Shown piece by piece: positions 25,970 to 37,338 of a DNA stretch of 64,000 bases; within the stretch, counting starts at the first letter, position 1; the number at the start of each line of letters is the position of its first letter. The DNA is from Colius striatus. Lineage: Eukaryota > Chordata > Aves > Coliiformes > Coliidae. A program made the translations under genes and the position numbers. The DNA lies in the NCBI RefSeq assembly GCF_028858725.1, contig NC_084776.1, positions 4,712,001 to 4,776,000 on the forward strand. Reading direction: 5' to 3'. The notes under the pieces were generated by a model. The model worked only from the letters and a program-made list of their open reading frames with translations. It made no database searches and was not told where the DNA came from.

Positions 25970-26730
25970 TATCTATGAGATACGAACCGTCGGGTCTCCC
26001 TGCGCGGAAAAGACAAACGCTCCGTTAATTGCGACGGGTCCTTCCAGAGGCGCGGGCAGCTGCGCGCCCCGCGGGCCGGGAACGCTCTCCACCGCCGGGG
26101 TCCGCTCCCGGAGCGGTGCGCGGAGCGCGGAGCACGAGTGCCGGAGCGGAGCCCCGCACCGGGCGGGCAGCAGCGAGGGGAAGGGCGGCTGGCGGGGGCC
26201 AGCGTAGCCCCGGGGCAGCCCGTCAGCAGCCACACCGCCCGGAGCGGACGGGGGCCCAAAGAGTTAACCGGGCTGCGAGGAGCGACCGTGGCCGGGCGGG
26301 GAGGGTGTGCGAGGCTGTCACAGGAGCCGGCTAATAACGTGTCCGCGCTGAAAACCCCCAAAGCCCCAGGGTCAAGTTTCAGCAGTGTCCCACCACAATG
26401 GTAGGTGTGAAAGACACGTGTCCCCTTGTAAATGAAATGTCAAGCGGTTTAAAAAAAAAAAGAAAAAAAGAAATCCCAAACCAGCTGGCACCGAGCGCTC
26501 CCCGCCTGCGGCTCCGCGGCAGCGCAGCACAGCGCGGGGCCGGCGCCCGGGGCTCTCCCGTGGGGAAGGTCCTAGAGGTTCCCTGCTACCAGAGTCGTGA
26601 GCAGGTTCCCACCTCCCGCTGCCACCCCGAACCGTCCTGCGGAGCGCGGAGAGTGGGAGGCGGGGTGGGGGGGGTGGGGTGGGGGGAACCAGACCCTCCC
26701 CCCCGCGAAGGCGGCCAAACCAAAAAGCAA
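25970..26730. promoter_or_regulatory. CpG-rich block downstream of NOG
   Basis: GC- and CpG-rich sequence in two lobes (about 25970-26380 and 26480-26730), separated by a short A-rich run. It begins about 600 bases beyond the noggin stop and ends just past the putative poly(A) sites. The second lobe ends in a G-run cluster at 26654-26687. Open frames here are compositional. It may be a shore of the noggin island, a developmental enhancer, or the promoter of a plus-strand noncoding RNA; a donor-like ATG|GTAGGT sits at about 26398-26405. Confidence 0.6.
26654..26687 (+). repeat. G-run cluster, quadruplex-capable
   Basis: Successive G runs of three to eight separated by single or few bases (gggaggcggggtgggg and onward) just beyond the NOG poly(A) region. 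Fits the usual G-quadruplex pattern on the plus strand. Confidence 0.85.
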
Positions 26731-26879
26731 ACAGAATGCAAACGGCTCGTGTTTTAGTGGTTGACTTTAATTCTGCACTGCACTTTTACTACAAGGATAT
26801 AAAGAATAAATAGCAGATACTCTTCATTTACATAGGATTAAGTCATTCAAACTGTTCTCTCTATATACAATAACATTGT

Positions 26880-27346
26880 GCTCTAGGCGTTTATTCATTT
26901 TTTATTTTAAATCTAAAGTCCATATGGAAAAAAAGAAAAAAATCCCTCACACACACACTTTCCGAATAATGGAAAATAGCTTTAAAAAGTTTGGTTTGTA
27001 TTTTTTAATCCTTTTATTAAAAAAAAAAAACAAAGAAAAAAACCAACTTCGTCAAAGCGAAGCAACTTCTCTCTGCAATATAAATACCACCCCCTCCCCC
27101 CAAATGATACATTAGCAACGATCCGGGTAATAGCCTTAAAAATACAGTAGACGCTGATTATTTCACGTATAATACTGACCTTTTAATAGTATATTAAACC
27201 GGTGCCATATATACACACAATATACATTCTCCTACACGTTACAGTGCATTACAACGTTAACCAGAAAGCAAATGTCTCTCATTTCTGTGGCAGCCAAGGT
27301 CCACGTGAGCCGCCGGAGAAGGGGTGAGAAGAGGCAAGTGCAAGCC
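26880..27346 (-). terminator. NOG: NOG 3' UTR with candidate poly(A) signals
   Basis: Downstream of the noggin stop the sequence turns AT-rich. AATAAA hexamers on the minus strand occur at 27013-27018, 26901-26906 and 26890-26895, giving 3' UTRs of about 330 to 460 bases. The closely spaced pair at 26890-26906 is the best candidate for the main site. No transcript evidence is available from the sequence. Confidence 0.5.
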
Positions 27347-28018
27347 CTAGCAAGAACACTTGCACTCCGAAATGATGGGGTACTGGATGGGTATCCACGT
27401 GCAGCGCTGCCCCCCCCGGCGCTGGCACCTCCACCTCAGGATCGTTAAATGCACGGACTTGGCAGGTTTGCAGACCATGCCTTCTGGGACCGAACAAGAC
27501 CTTTTACTGTAGCAGCTGCCCACTTTGACATACCGGGGCCAAAAGCGGCTGCCGAGATCGTTCCACGTGTATAGAACCGGGCAGAAGGTCTGGGACCAGA
27601 GCCACATCTGCAGCTTCCTGCGCAGCTTCTTGCTCAGCCTGTGCTTCTTGCCCGGCTGCAGCCCCTCGTAGAACTCCAGCCCCTTGATTTCGCTGGGCAT
27701 CGCTCCCGAGGGTCTCTGCCTGAGCAGCAGGTCCAGCTCGGCTAGATCCTCCACTCCAAGCCGCTCCTCGGGCAAGGAAATAGCCATAAAGTTAGGGTCG
27801 AAGTGTCCGCCCATGAGGTTCCTTAGCAAGGTCTCGTTAAGATCCTTCTCCTTGGGGTCAAAGATAGGGTCCGGGTGCTCGATTAGATCCACCAAGGGCA
27901 AGTTGTCGCTGGGAGCCGGTCGGATGTGCAGATAGTGCTGGCAGGCGCCCTGCTCTAGCCGGAGACCCAGCAGAACCACCACGGCGTATATAGTCACAAG
28001 GCACTGGGAATGATCCAT
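27347..28018 (-). CDS. NOG: Noggin, secreted BMP antagonist, complete single-exon gene
   Basis: Encodes a 223-residue secreted protein that binds BMP dimers (BMP2/4/7, GDF5/6) outside the cell and blocks both receptor sites; it acts in dorsoventral, neural, joint and skeletal patterning. Seen: a hydrophobic signal peptide at about residues 1-26, then the N-terminal clip segment ([14 protein letters not shown], about 28-41), one NET glycosylation site at 61, a basic heparin-binding stretch at about 124-135 ([12 protein letters not shown]), and a C-terminal cystine knot. Cysteines in the mature part are 146, 169, 175, 183, 198, 206, 219, 221 and 223; the last matches the interchain-disulfide cysteine of the family. 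Length is close to the family norm (human 232). The start has a strong Kozak context (A at -3, G at +4) and directly precedes the signal peptide. The gene is intronless, as in other vertebrates, and looks intact. Minus strand, TAG stop. Confidence 0.98.
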   Translation of the reverse strand: MDHSQCLVTIYAVVVLLGLRLEQGACQHYLHIRPAPSDNLPLVDLIEHPDPIFDPKEKDLNETLLRNLMGGHFDPNFMAISLPEERLGVEDLAELDLLLRQRPSGAMPSEIKGLEFYEGLQPGKKHRLSKKLRRKLQMWLWSQTFCPVLYTWNDLGSRFWPRYVKVGSCYSKRSCSVPEGMVCKPAKSVHLTILRWRCQRRGGQRCTWIPIQYPIISECKCSC

Positions 28019-28510
28019 CCTTGGGAGATCGGTGGGGGGGGGGGAGAGGGGGGCTGGGTTCACCAAACAGCAGGGGAAGAAGGTGCGAGCAAATACATCA
28101 GAAAACTTGTACGGTGATATCCAAAATAGCTTGTCTTTAAGGGGGATCACCTCCACTCCCCGAACCACCAGCAGAGACAGCCCCCTAATAAGCCCGGAGA
28201 ACAAGCCCCCTGCAAACACTCTCTCTTGCAGACCTCTGTAAAATTTCTCCTGGTGGAGCCGCTCCAAAATTCTGCTGCTGCTGCCGCTTCTTCTCACCCT
28301 CCCCGGGAAAGGGAGATGCCTCTTTTTGTTGCAAATTCTGCTTGTTGCTGCTGCTCCTCCTTGTCTGCCCGTGCGTATGGAAGAAGTTGCTGCCGATTCT
28401 TCCTCCTCGCTCCTCTCCGCCGTTTGCAAAGCAGCCTCCTCAGCAGCAACAGCAGCCACGCACGTTGGCACCAGTTTGTCTGCTTTGCAAGGACCCAAAG
28501 CCTTTAAATT
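28019..28510 (-). promoter_or_regulatory. NOG: NOG 5' UTR and probable core promoter
   Basis: This is the region immediately upstream of the noggin ATG. A TATA-like ATTTAAAG on the minus strand lies at about 28503-28509, which would place a start site near 28475; this is inference from motif position only. The leader contains short GCT/CTT-type trinucleotide runs at about 28270-28370 and a C-rich tract (on the mRNA strand) at 28034-28056, just before the ATG. The noggin frame stays open through the whole stretch (see findings). Transcription may instead start further up in the CpG island. Confidence 0.45.
28031..28056 (+). repeat. G-rich tract (C-rich in NOG mRNA leader)
   Basis: G runs including 11 consecutive G at 28034-28044, ending 13 bases before the NOG start codon. 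In the transcript this is a poly(C) stretch close to the AUG. Confidence 0.9.
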
Positions 28511-28599
28511 TCCTGCACTTTCAGCTTCATCTCCATGGAAACCACAGACTCTCTCCTAACCCACCCCACCCCCCTTAAAAAAAAAAACAAACCCACACA

Positions 28600-29490
28600 C
28601 ACAACACAACCCCCACTCCCACAAAAGTCCGGGCGAGCGCGGCTTCCCCTTTCCCACCCGGCAGACACCCTCTGCTGGGGAGGGCTCAGGCGGGAGCCGC
28701 CGCTGCCTCCCCCCGCCTTCCGCACGGCCGCCGCTCACGCCAGCCCGCCGCGCCCCGGGAGATGCTGCTCTCGCCGGGGCAGCCCTGCCGGCCGCCCCGC
28801 TCCTTCGCGCCGCCGGCGACGGCTGCCGTCCGGCCGGTCACCCCATGGGTGCAGCCCGCGCGGCGGCGGAGCGCGGCCTCTCCCGCTCGCCCCGCGCAGG
28901 AGCGCGGCCCCGCTGCCCGCGGAGGGCGGCAGCGCGTCCCGCGGTGCGCGGGCCTCCGCGCCGGCGCTCCCGTGCGCCCGCCCGCCCCGGCCGGCGCCCC
29001 GCGGCCGCTGGGGGCTGCTCGCCCGGCCCCGCACATGGGCCCGCGACGCGCTGCCTTCCGCGCCCGCCCGCGGGGCCGCTCCGGCGCCTCCTCTGCCCGG
29101 GGCCCCGGCGCCGCGCGGCCGCCGCCGGCCGCCTCCCCGGGCGGAGCGAGCCCTCTGCTGGCGGCGCCGCGCGGCGGGCCGGGCCGGGCCGGGGCCGGTG
29201 GGCACGGGGAGAGCGGGAGGCGGCGGAGAGCCAGCGTGGCTGGCGCACGTTTAGGGGATGGGGGAAGCCCGTGGAAGGAACGCCGACAGAAACAACGGCT
29301 CGCGCAGCGCCCGCGGAGGGTCACGGGCGAGAGGAGGAGGCTCCTGCAGACTGTGCGCAGACCTCGGAGGCTGTGACTGAGCGTGACACGCCGCAGGTAG
29401 CCCGCGATCCCCGAGAGGAGCCCGGCGGCACCGCTCCCGCCGCAGGTCAAGGCGCCACTGCGGTCCTCTCAGCATTTAGCGTTTTGCTGC
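28600..29490. promoter_or_regulatory. CpG island upstream of NOG
   Basis: About 0.9 kb of extremely GC-rich sequence with very frequent CpG dinucleotides, unlike the AT-rich surroundings. It abuts the noggin leader on its upstream side, as expected for a CpG-island promoter of a developmental regulator. Several reading frames are open across it on both strands, but this follows from lack of AT-rich stop codons; the translations are low-complexity Arg/Ala/Pro/Gly and resemble no protein family. It contains a strong CTCF-like core at 29150-29161. A divergent noncoding transcript on the plus strand is possible but not shown. Confidence 0.8.
29147..29163 (-). promoter_or_regulatory. CTCF-like motif in NOG upstream CpG island
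   Basis: On the minus strand the sequence reads CGCCAGCAGAGGGCTCG. The 12-base core CCAGCAGAGGGC fits the vertebrate CTCF consensus CCASYAGRKGGC at every position; the next base (T) departs from the usual purine. Binding is inferred from sequence alone. Confidence 0.5.
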
Positions 29491-32204
29491 GGGATTCTCC
29501 AAGACTTCATCAGAAACGCCGTTTCCAGTCATGCGCCAGCCCATACAGAAAAGATGGAAAGGCCACCTCTGTAGCAAACACTCAGTACAATTACAAACAT
29601 TGATACAAGACGCTATTTTCATTGCATTTCTCGCCCCCAAAGCAACGCTCGCAAGCAGGGCGGGCAGCACGCCCTATAGGAAGGTGAACAGTCCATTACG
29701 GGTTGAGATATTTCTCAACCCATTCCTGCAGGCTATTTAGACACTTTAAGAGCCTCAGTTTAATGGGACCGAGGCTTAGCCATTTCACCTACATTATTGT
29801 TTAAATGTTAACCTTCAAATTTAGGATCATTATTAACTATATTTTTTCAACTGTTTTCATTCCCCAGGTTAAATTCAAACCCCCTTATTTTGCTTCATTC
29901 CCGAGCATGGTGGGCATCTTATAAATAATACAAAACTGAAATAAATGAAGAAGATGGAAAAGTGACCCTAGCCCTGTGCTGTAAAATGAGCCTCACAGCG
30001 ACGCTTGGTAGTGTGATGTCCATCAAGGATCTGCTGGAGTTCTGTTAGATGTTTTGTCATCTGAAGTTTAGGTCTCTACTTCCATCTAGAACCTGATAAA
30101 CTTCTATTGCTGAAACTTGGTGTACAAGTTGACGCTGGAAATAAAGAAAGCAGCTACAGCTCTTATCTTTCCAAATAAAATTCAAGGAGTAGAAACTTAT
30201 TAGCAATGGAAGACAGTCACTGTGATGGATTTAGGACTTAGCTCGGTGCAACTTTGATGCTGAGTATGAGCTGGACATAGAGGTGCCAAGATCTGCACAG
30301 AGCCAGTGGGTGAGCTCAGACACAAGCTGCTTCTGGCTCAGGTTCTCACCGAGGCCCTGGCCTGTTCACACATGGCTCCACTCCCGCCTCCTGGGATCTG
30401 GCCTATAGAAGCTGCTCTCTGCCGCTGGGCTGAGACAGGGAGAGTTTATTTATCCCTCCTTTATTCACACACACTCTGTATTTTTGCCCACCCTGCAGGA
30501 CAAAATGTTTCCTGATGTCCAGAAGCATAAACCTACACTCAAAGCTCATTGGTGGATTCACTGGTTCTGGGAAGCATCAATATGAGTGTTTTCAGGACGG
30601 CACAGTTGTGAGGATGGCTGATGAATCCTGGGAAGGTGTTAATGGGTTTTTGGGGTGCTTGTCTGTCTCTTTCTCTCTCTTTCCTCACCATGTTCCTACC
30701 TCCAGCCAATAAGTCACTTCAAATCTTTTTGCATTCACTTTTAAAGCACTTTGTTTAAACACAAAGGCATAAAACCCAACACTAGGTTTAAAAAATAGTG
30801 TTTCAAACATAAAGCAAAAATTCCTAAGTAACTCCTAATGTCTTGTATTTCTTCATTAATAATAAATTCAGCTTTACTCAGCTGCTGTTTGAAAACAATT
30901 CTTTAACTACCAGTCTCTAAGTCTGAACACAAAGCGCACAAGGCCTATGACCTGTCTATTTCACACCAGCTCTGTGTTAAAAGAGTCTACATTAAGAGCT
31001 GTGACCCTGAGCAAGACCTTTCTCTCCTGAATTGAGTTACCAGTAGGAGGAAATGTTTTCTGGATGGAGGCTGGTTCAGCCAGACTGCCTCTTCAAGGTT
31101 CAGAGATCTGTTCTGAGAAGAGCAGGCTGAGGCTTGGTCATTCCTCACGCACAGGTCTCTGCTTGGAGTGCACCAGGCTCCTGGCAAGGCTGGGAAAGCT
31201 CGAGCGATGCAGAAGTGACAAAAGTCACTTGTGGCCCAAGAATTTCTTGATAGCAGGACTGAGGAAGAGCTGCCAGTAACAACTCTGCCAGAAGCTCTGG
31301 GTCAGAGGGAAAAGAGATTTGGATTCCCTTCAAACTAGTTTATTTCAGGGACTGCTGAAAACAGCAGTAAATTAATCCTGGAGGTAAGGGGCCTGGTCCA
31401 GGCTCTGTGTAGGATGCCAGCCCTTCCTGGGATAGGGAGAGGGGCCAGCAGCTCATAGAGGCCTTAGCTGGTCACTCTACTGGCAATGGTGCATGGAGCA
31501 GAAGAGAAAACAACTCCCTTCAGCTTTATTGGTTCTGGAGTGCTGACAGTAGTAAAAATGTGTTTTTTTCAGTAGACAAAGAAAATACAACCTTGAAGAC
31601 ACACAGGAAGCCAATATGGGCAAGAGTAAGATGCAACCTCTGCAGGGTCACATCTCTGATGAGGAGTGAAGAGGTATGCAGTGCTCTGCTTGCGACTCTG
31701 GAGGCACAGCTCTGAAAACACATTAAGTAAGGATCCAATTTCAGTCCACAACAGCAAGGATGCACAGGAAGAATTCAGAATAGATTTGTTTCCCATTAAA
31801 TCTCCTAACAGAAAATGGCCTCACCCAATCTAGTGCTCAGGGACATCCCCTGAATTCAGCCCATGGTGTTGAATCAGTCTGGTCTAAGAGCAATGGTCCC
31901 AAGCTGGATGGACACACCACTCTCAAACACAGAGGGAATCACACAGAAAGTAATAAACCACCACAAAACTGGGATGAGGAAGAGCTATGCCAAGTGTTCT
32001 CAGAAGAGCTGTGCCTTCCTAAGGAGTGGAGGCTTCCTTACAACTATTCTTGTTTCTCTTATTTAAATCATGATATCATCCATGATTTCATTGCCTTTCA
32101 TCTCTTGTTGCTAAAAATCCATTGGCATGAAACAGTCATGGCTGTTAAAGAAAGGAAAACCAAACACATAACCAAATGAGTCCTCTGCCCAGCTCTCATG
32201 CAAA

Positions 32205-32320
32205 TTTCTCATTTTGGGCAATAAATATCATAGCTTTGTGCTCTTCTTCTTTGTAAAGCAGGAATGCTGATCGTTGCCTCTTTCACAGAGCTGTTGGAGA
32301 GTTTGATTAGATGTTACCAG
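32205..32320 (+). mobile_element. Degenerate MIR SINE fragment
   Basis: The order of phrases ttttgggcaataaat, gctttgtgctcttcttctttg, taaagcaggaatgctgatcg and gagctgttggagagtttgat follows the 3' half of the MIR consensus (cttgggcaagtcactt ... tctgtaaaatggggat ... gggttgttgtgaggatt). Highly diverged, as expected for an element older than the bird-mammal split. Confidence 0.6.
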
Positions 32321-33190
32321 TAAATCTATATCAACACAGAGGGAAGAATCCAGTGTTTTACTAAAATTATAGATCTGTGTGGTCAATAGAGCAAACAACT
32401 GAGCTAAAATCACTGAAGTTTGAGTCTGAGGTCCTAGTGAGCTGCCAGATCATCTCACTCTTCCTTCGTCACACCCCTCTAAATTTTGTAAGGAACTCCT
32501 TACAGATTAATTTTCTACCTTTTTAGAACTGTGAATCCCTAAAGAAACTCTAAAGGAGATGCACAGCTCTCAGACATTTTACATAGTTCCTGTGTGCTGT
32601 ATGACTCAATCTACATTACTAGCTATGAAAGGTCATGCGTGACCTCACCCAGGAATTCGTGCCCCATGGGCAGAAAATCCCTGTTCTACTGCTTTCAAGC
32701 TTTGTTCTTCAGTTTGCAAAGACTCAGAGGGGCTTTGCTGGACCTTCAAAATGTGGTGCTGTGTCTCAAGGTACCTCATCCATTTCTAGGCCCCTTTCCC
32801 AATTCACAGAAAGGGCCACAGAGTAAGGGTGATGTTAACGGACCACACAATGTTACCAGGTGATCAGCTGCTCAGAAAGAAAACAGTTATGAATCACACG
32901 CTTTGGGAGGTAAACACTTTTTGAGAGAGCAAAGTTCTACCTTGAAATCCCAACAGACTGGAGACAGGGAAAGATACATTTGGCCAAGAACTTGCATCTG
33001 CAGTGATAAACGATGTATAAATAATATTTTTGAAGCTAAGCTCCAGGATGAACGTTTTATAGTGGAGTAAATCCTCAAGTGACTGACGCATTAAAGCAAT
33101 GAAAACAGAAAAAAGAGCACCTCCCTAAATAAAACAAGTAAGTTATTTCTGAAAGGACAGCTATATGTGGAGATGTGTCCATTTGCTTTA

Positions 33191-33233
33191 AGGAAAAAAA
33201 AAAGAGAAAAGAAAGAGAGGAAAAAAAAAAGGG
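33191..33233 (+). repeat. Polypurine near-mirror repeat
   Basis: Forty-three bases of only A and G, with two A10 runs placed nearly symmetrically about a GA-rich centre. Confidence 0.9.
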
Positions 33234-36200
33234 CTGTAAGAGAGACTAAAATCTTGCAAGGTACTTAAAGAATTGCTCTCTTTCTCTCATTTCTTGATCC
33301 TAAAATACGGTGCCTCCTTGATTCTCAGCCCACTCTCTTCTTGCTCCTGCATTTTTCCTAAGGTATAGACTTTTGTCTTTAGACCAGAGCTTGTGCATTC
33401 ATCTGCTGATAAACTGTTTATCTTAGCTTTTATGAGGGCGCCTTGCTGCAAGCCAGCCAGAGACAGGATCCTGGGTGTTTGTCTTTTTTTTAAAAGAGGG
33501 TCCGGGAAGTGACGGGTATTTATACCTCCCCTTGGCTCTATATATCATGGGAGGTGGAACTCCACTGTCTCTGCTTCTCGCTTTTTCTCTCAGCAGTGTC
33601 TTCTGCCGTAAATCTGAATCTCTCAGAACAGTTTTCTTGGCTGCAGCCCCACTTGGAGGAATTAGTTTTCGTTATTTATTTATTTATTCATGCAAAAGGT
33701 TTGCAGCAGAGGAAACCCAAAGTTCTTCTGAATCCTCCCCCTCCTCTACCCCACCTAAGCATCTATCTTTTTGTGCCAAATACTAACATCCCAGCAGTCA
33801 AGACAAGAGCCCAGAGCCGGTTGAGCATCTCAGAGTTTGCAGACCAATTCATTATGGGGAGAGAGGCCAGTGGGAGAACTGGCAAAGATGAAACAGAAAC
33901 CGAGGCATTTTTAATGTTAAAAAAATGACACTTCTATTTACAAGGAATGGCTCCTGATGGGGGGTTTGAATTTCCACACAGGCAACATTGTTTATCCAAA
34001 CAAACTCCCTGTAGCAGCATATATTACATATATACACACATGACAAGTAGGAATGTACTTATCTTCTTTTTTTACCCCAGTCTCTTTATTAAGATAAATA
34101 TTTATTGAGATAAGCCAAGTTTTTATGATCTCTTTTTTTATAAAACACTAAAGCCAACTGAGTGACAGAGATTCGGTGAAGTGAAAAGTACATCAGCCCC
34201 CCCCATCAAACCCTGTGTGCATGTGAGTGATTGATTGATGCCAGCTACTGAATAACCCTGATACATAACATTTCCCACCTCTGATATTTAGAAAGACCCC
34301 TTCGCCCTTTTAGCACCAATGGAGCCCTTCAAACATTTTATTGCTAATTGTCTAATGCTACGTGACGAATAGCTGCTTGACTGAAAATGACAACTCCTTT
34401 TTTTCCTCAACTACTTCATTTTCCTGGCTCCAGTGGGGGTGAAAAGGAAAAAATAAATCCGATGACATCACATTTAGCCTGTTGGGCATGAATGAAGGAA
34501 AATGAAACTTACTTTAGAAGTACTTCTATCAACTAAGGCTGGAGTCCCCAGGTCCCCTGCACTTAGTAAATGTTGCCTCTGATGCTGGAACAAAATGTTC
34601 TGAGAGACTCACAGGTTTTGTGGAAGCATAAAATCCCAAAGACAGGGTCTAATCCTGACCAGAGAGCCAGAGGGAGCAGGATCACAACTATACCTAACTC
34701 AGAAACCCTGGACCAAGTCTAGAACGGCTGCACTTTGTGCTCTCAAGAAGTATTTTGTCTACAGGGTAATATAAGAGCAGAATTTAGCTCAATATATAAA
34801 ATAACTCCTGACTATAGCTTTGCCACAAGAATAAATGCAGCAGAGGAAGGTCCCACAAATTCAGAACTGCTGTTTTGTTAGACATTCTGTAAATTTGCTC
34901 TGTCTAGAAAATCTGCAAGGATGAAGGAGTTTCAAGAACTAGAAGATTAAACTGCCAGTCTTTCCGCAGCATTTTGTATTTATCACTTTGCTGCTTATTA
35001 TGCTTTATCCCTTCAGGGAATCTGACCTCTTCAAACAGAAGTAGATCATGATGATCAGCCAGTTGTGTGCATTATCTTTGCAGCAGCTACAAAATGTTAT
35101 AAAACACAAACCCACAGTGACTGGTCTGACTGTGAAAAGCTCTATGTTCAACAGGACAGTTTTCAAAGGAGCTTGTACCTTTGGTGGCAAATGGAATGAT
35201 TTCCCCCTTCTCTAACACATGATGAAACAGACACACACATGGGGGTATGGGATTAATTCAGATACAGACACAGACACAAAAGAGACTGATTCCAAACCTG
35301 CTCATGTTCGGTAGGAATCTCTAGGATGTGTTTCTTTGGCTTGGGAGTTTCAAGTCTTTGCCTGTGAAGGCAAAGGGACCCAGGCGAGTAAAATAATGAA
35401 TCTAGGCTTCTCAGACACAGATCTGACATTTGCTCACTCCCTGTGACTCAGGCTTTGAGCGAGTTCAGGGATTAATTAGGTCATGCAAACGAGTTAGGTT
35501 CTCTCTTCTGGCAACCTGGTCACGTAGGGAACCCCCACCCCTCCCCTTCCCCACACTCTCCTTCCCCATAATGAAGCATGACTGTAGTAAAACAAGTCTT
35601 TTGATGGTGCCTCTTCTCATCACTTTCAAGACAAACAATGTCTCAGAAGCCCCCAGCTGCTTTTATTTTTCTTATATCTACAGTTACATCTTGGGTGTGT
35701 TTACTCATCCTCATTAAATATGTTGTTCTCCCCCCTGTTTTTTTTAATATCCTTCCTTTATTGCAGTTTACACAACACATCAATTACGGGATAGAGTTAA
35801 AAGCCTTTAGAGCCATTCTTGAGTATAGAGCAACATCTCACAACACCACTGTCTCTAAAAAAGAAATGAGAGAGGGTATAGTAGGGTATGGTAGGAACAG
35901 GAGACAATCAGCCCCACAGCAAACATCTCCAGAGCAAAGAAAGAAGTAGGTGCAAACTGCTACTTCCCTCACAGCAAAGCATCACCAACAGGCCACTCAC
36001 TGCCTTTGATAAGCCTGAGAAAGGACTTCAGGGTTTGTTTCATTAAAAAAATACCAACAAGCAACTATTACACTCCTTTGACTGCAGATACTTGGAAAGT
36101 CTGAGATGGCACAGGAAGAAGAAACAACCCATCACAGGACTAACAATAGCTAGGCTTTCCACATACACCTTGGTCTCAGGATCATTTTGTTTCAAGCAAG

Positions 36201-37338
36201 ACTGAAATAATGACACTTCAGCTGAATATCCTTCAGAAGCCACCTCACCTTTTAAAGAACTTGTTTTCATTACAAATATAACAGCAGTTTAACAAGGTGC
36301 CAGCCATATATTTTAACCATTATTTGGATTTGTTCTCTCTCTATATGTGTGTGCAAAGTGTATGTGTGTGCATGTACAACTGTTCACATGTAGGAAGAGC
36401 CTTTCCATGACTCACATTCTTGGCAGGATAATGTGACCTTCAAACGGTAATCTGTTTTTATTTACAAAAAGATCAAAACCAAACAATAAAGAGCATTGCC
36501 CTGATCGTTATGGAAGTTCCACAAGAGTTCTCCATACTTAGAATGTGAAGTTTCACTTTTGTAAGAAAACTGAGCACTGGGACTCAAATATTAGGTATTG
36601 AAACAGACAAGGGATTCAAAGACAAGACATGCCTTTGTAACAGAAAAAGACACAAAAAGAACAGTGCTGCCTTTAAAGTGTCTCCTGGCAGAAACAGCTT
36701 TTTATGCCACTTTCACTTAAGATCTCCCCACTTTTCTCACCAGAAAAGAAGGTAGGAATACTCTTGCTCTGTGGACACTAAGTCAAATCACTCTGTTCAG
36801 TGGGACAATTCTGCTCCAGATATCAGTCTGCCTGTCATCCTTCTGTGTTGCAGCCCTTCAGTAAATAAATAAGCAATCAGCCTTCCCCCAGCAGCATAGG
36901 AGGGCCCTTGTATGCCCAGGCTTAGGTTTTGCCCAGTGGCTTACTGCTACAGGACCTGATGAGAGCAGGGTGGGGGGCGAGGTGGGGGATATCACCCTCC
37001 AACACTGGGAACCGTTTGTAAATTACCCTAAGCTTCCCTTAGTCATTATTCCATTAACTGCCTCTTGGTAGATCTGTCAGTAACTAAGCTGGGACTTATT
37101 TGTAGAGAATCAGAGGCTATTTGCTGTACTAAGTGAGCCATGAGAGCGAAAGGGTTTGGGATTTATTTGTAATTACAGTCGGGATTTTTTTCTTCTCCTT
37201 CTTGCCTGGACCCCACTGGTACTTTCATTCACATTCCCTAAGCTGAAGCTGGCGCCAGGATCACAGGCTGGCCCTGTGTTTATGTCATTGAGACTAGGAC
37301 AATATTTCAGTGTGGAGCCAGACCGCAGGGATCCACTC

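Larger units (their letters stand above)
29491..37338. other. Intergenic between NOG and ANKFN1, no gene seen
   Basis: AT-rich non-coding DNA on the upstream side of NOG. Contains a MIR fragment (about 32205-32320), a polypurine tract (33191-33233) and a homeobox/CRE-motif-rich stretch at 34330-34500 that may be a conserved element. Open frames are short and without family resemblance. Confidence 0.65.

Noticed and set aside
28535-29603. Several long overlapping open frames on both strands (up to 254 codons)
   Set aside because: They coincide with the CpG island; translations are low-complexity Arg/Ala/Pro/Gly in all frames at once, which reflects base composition and not coding.
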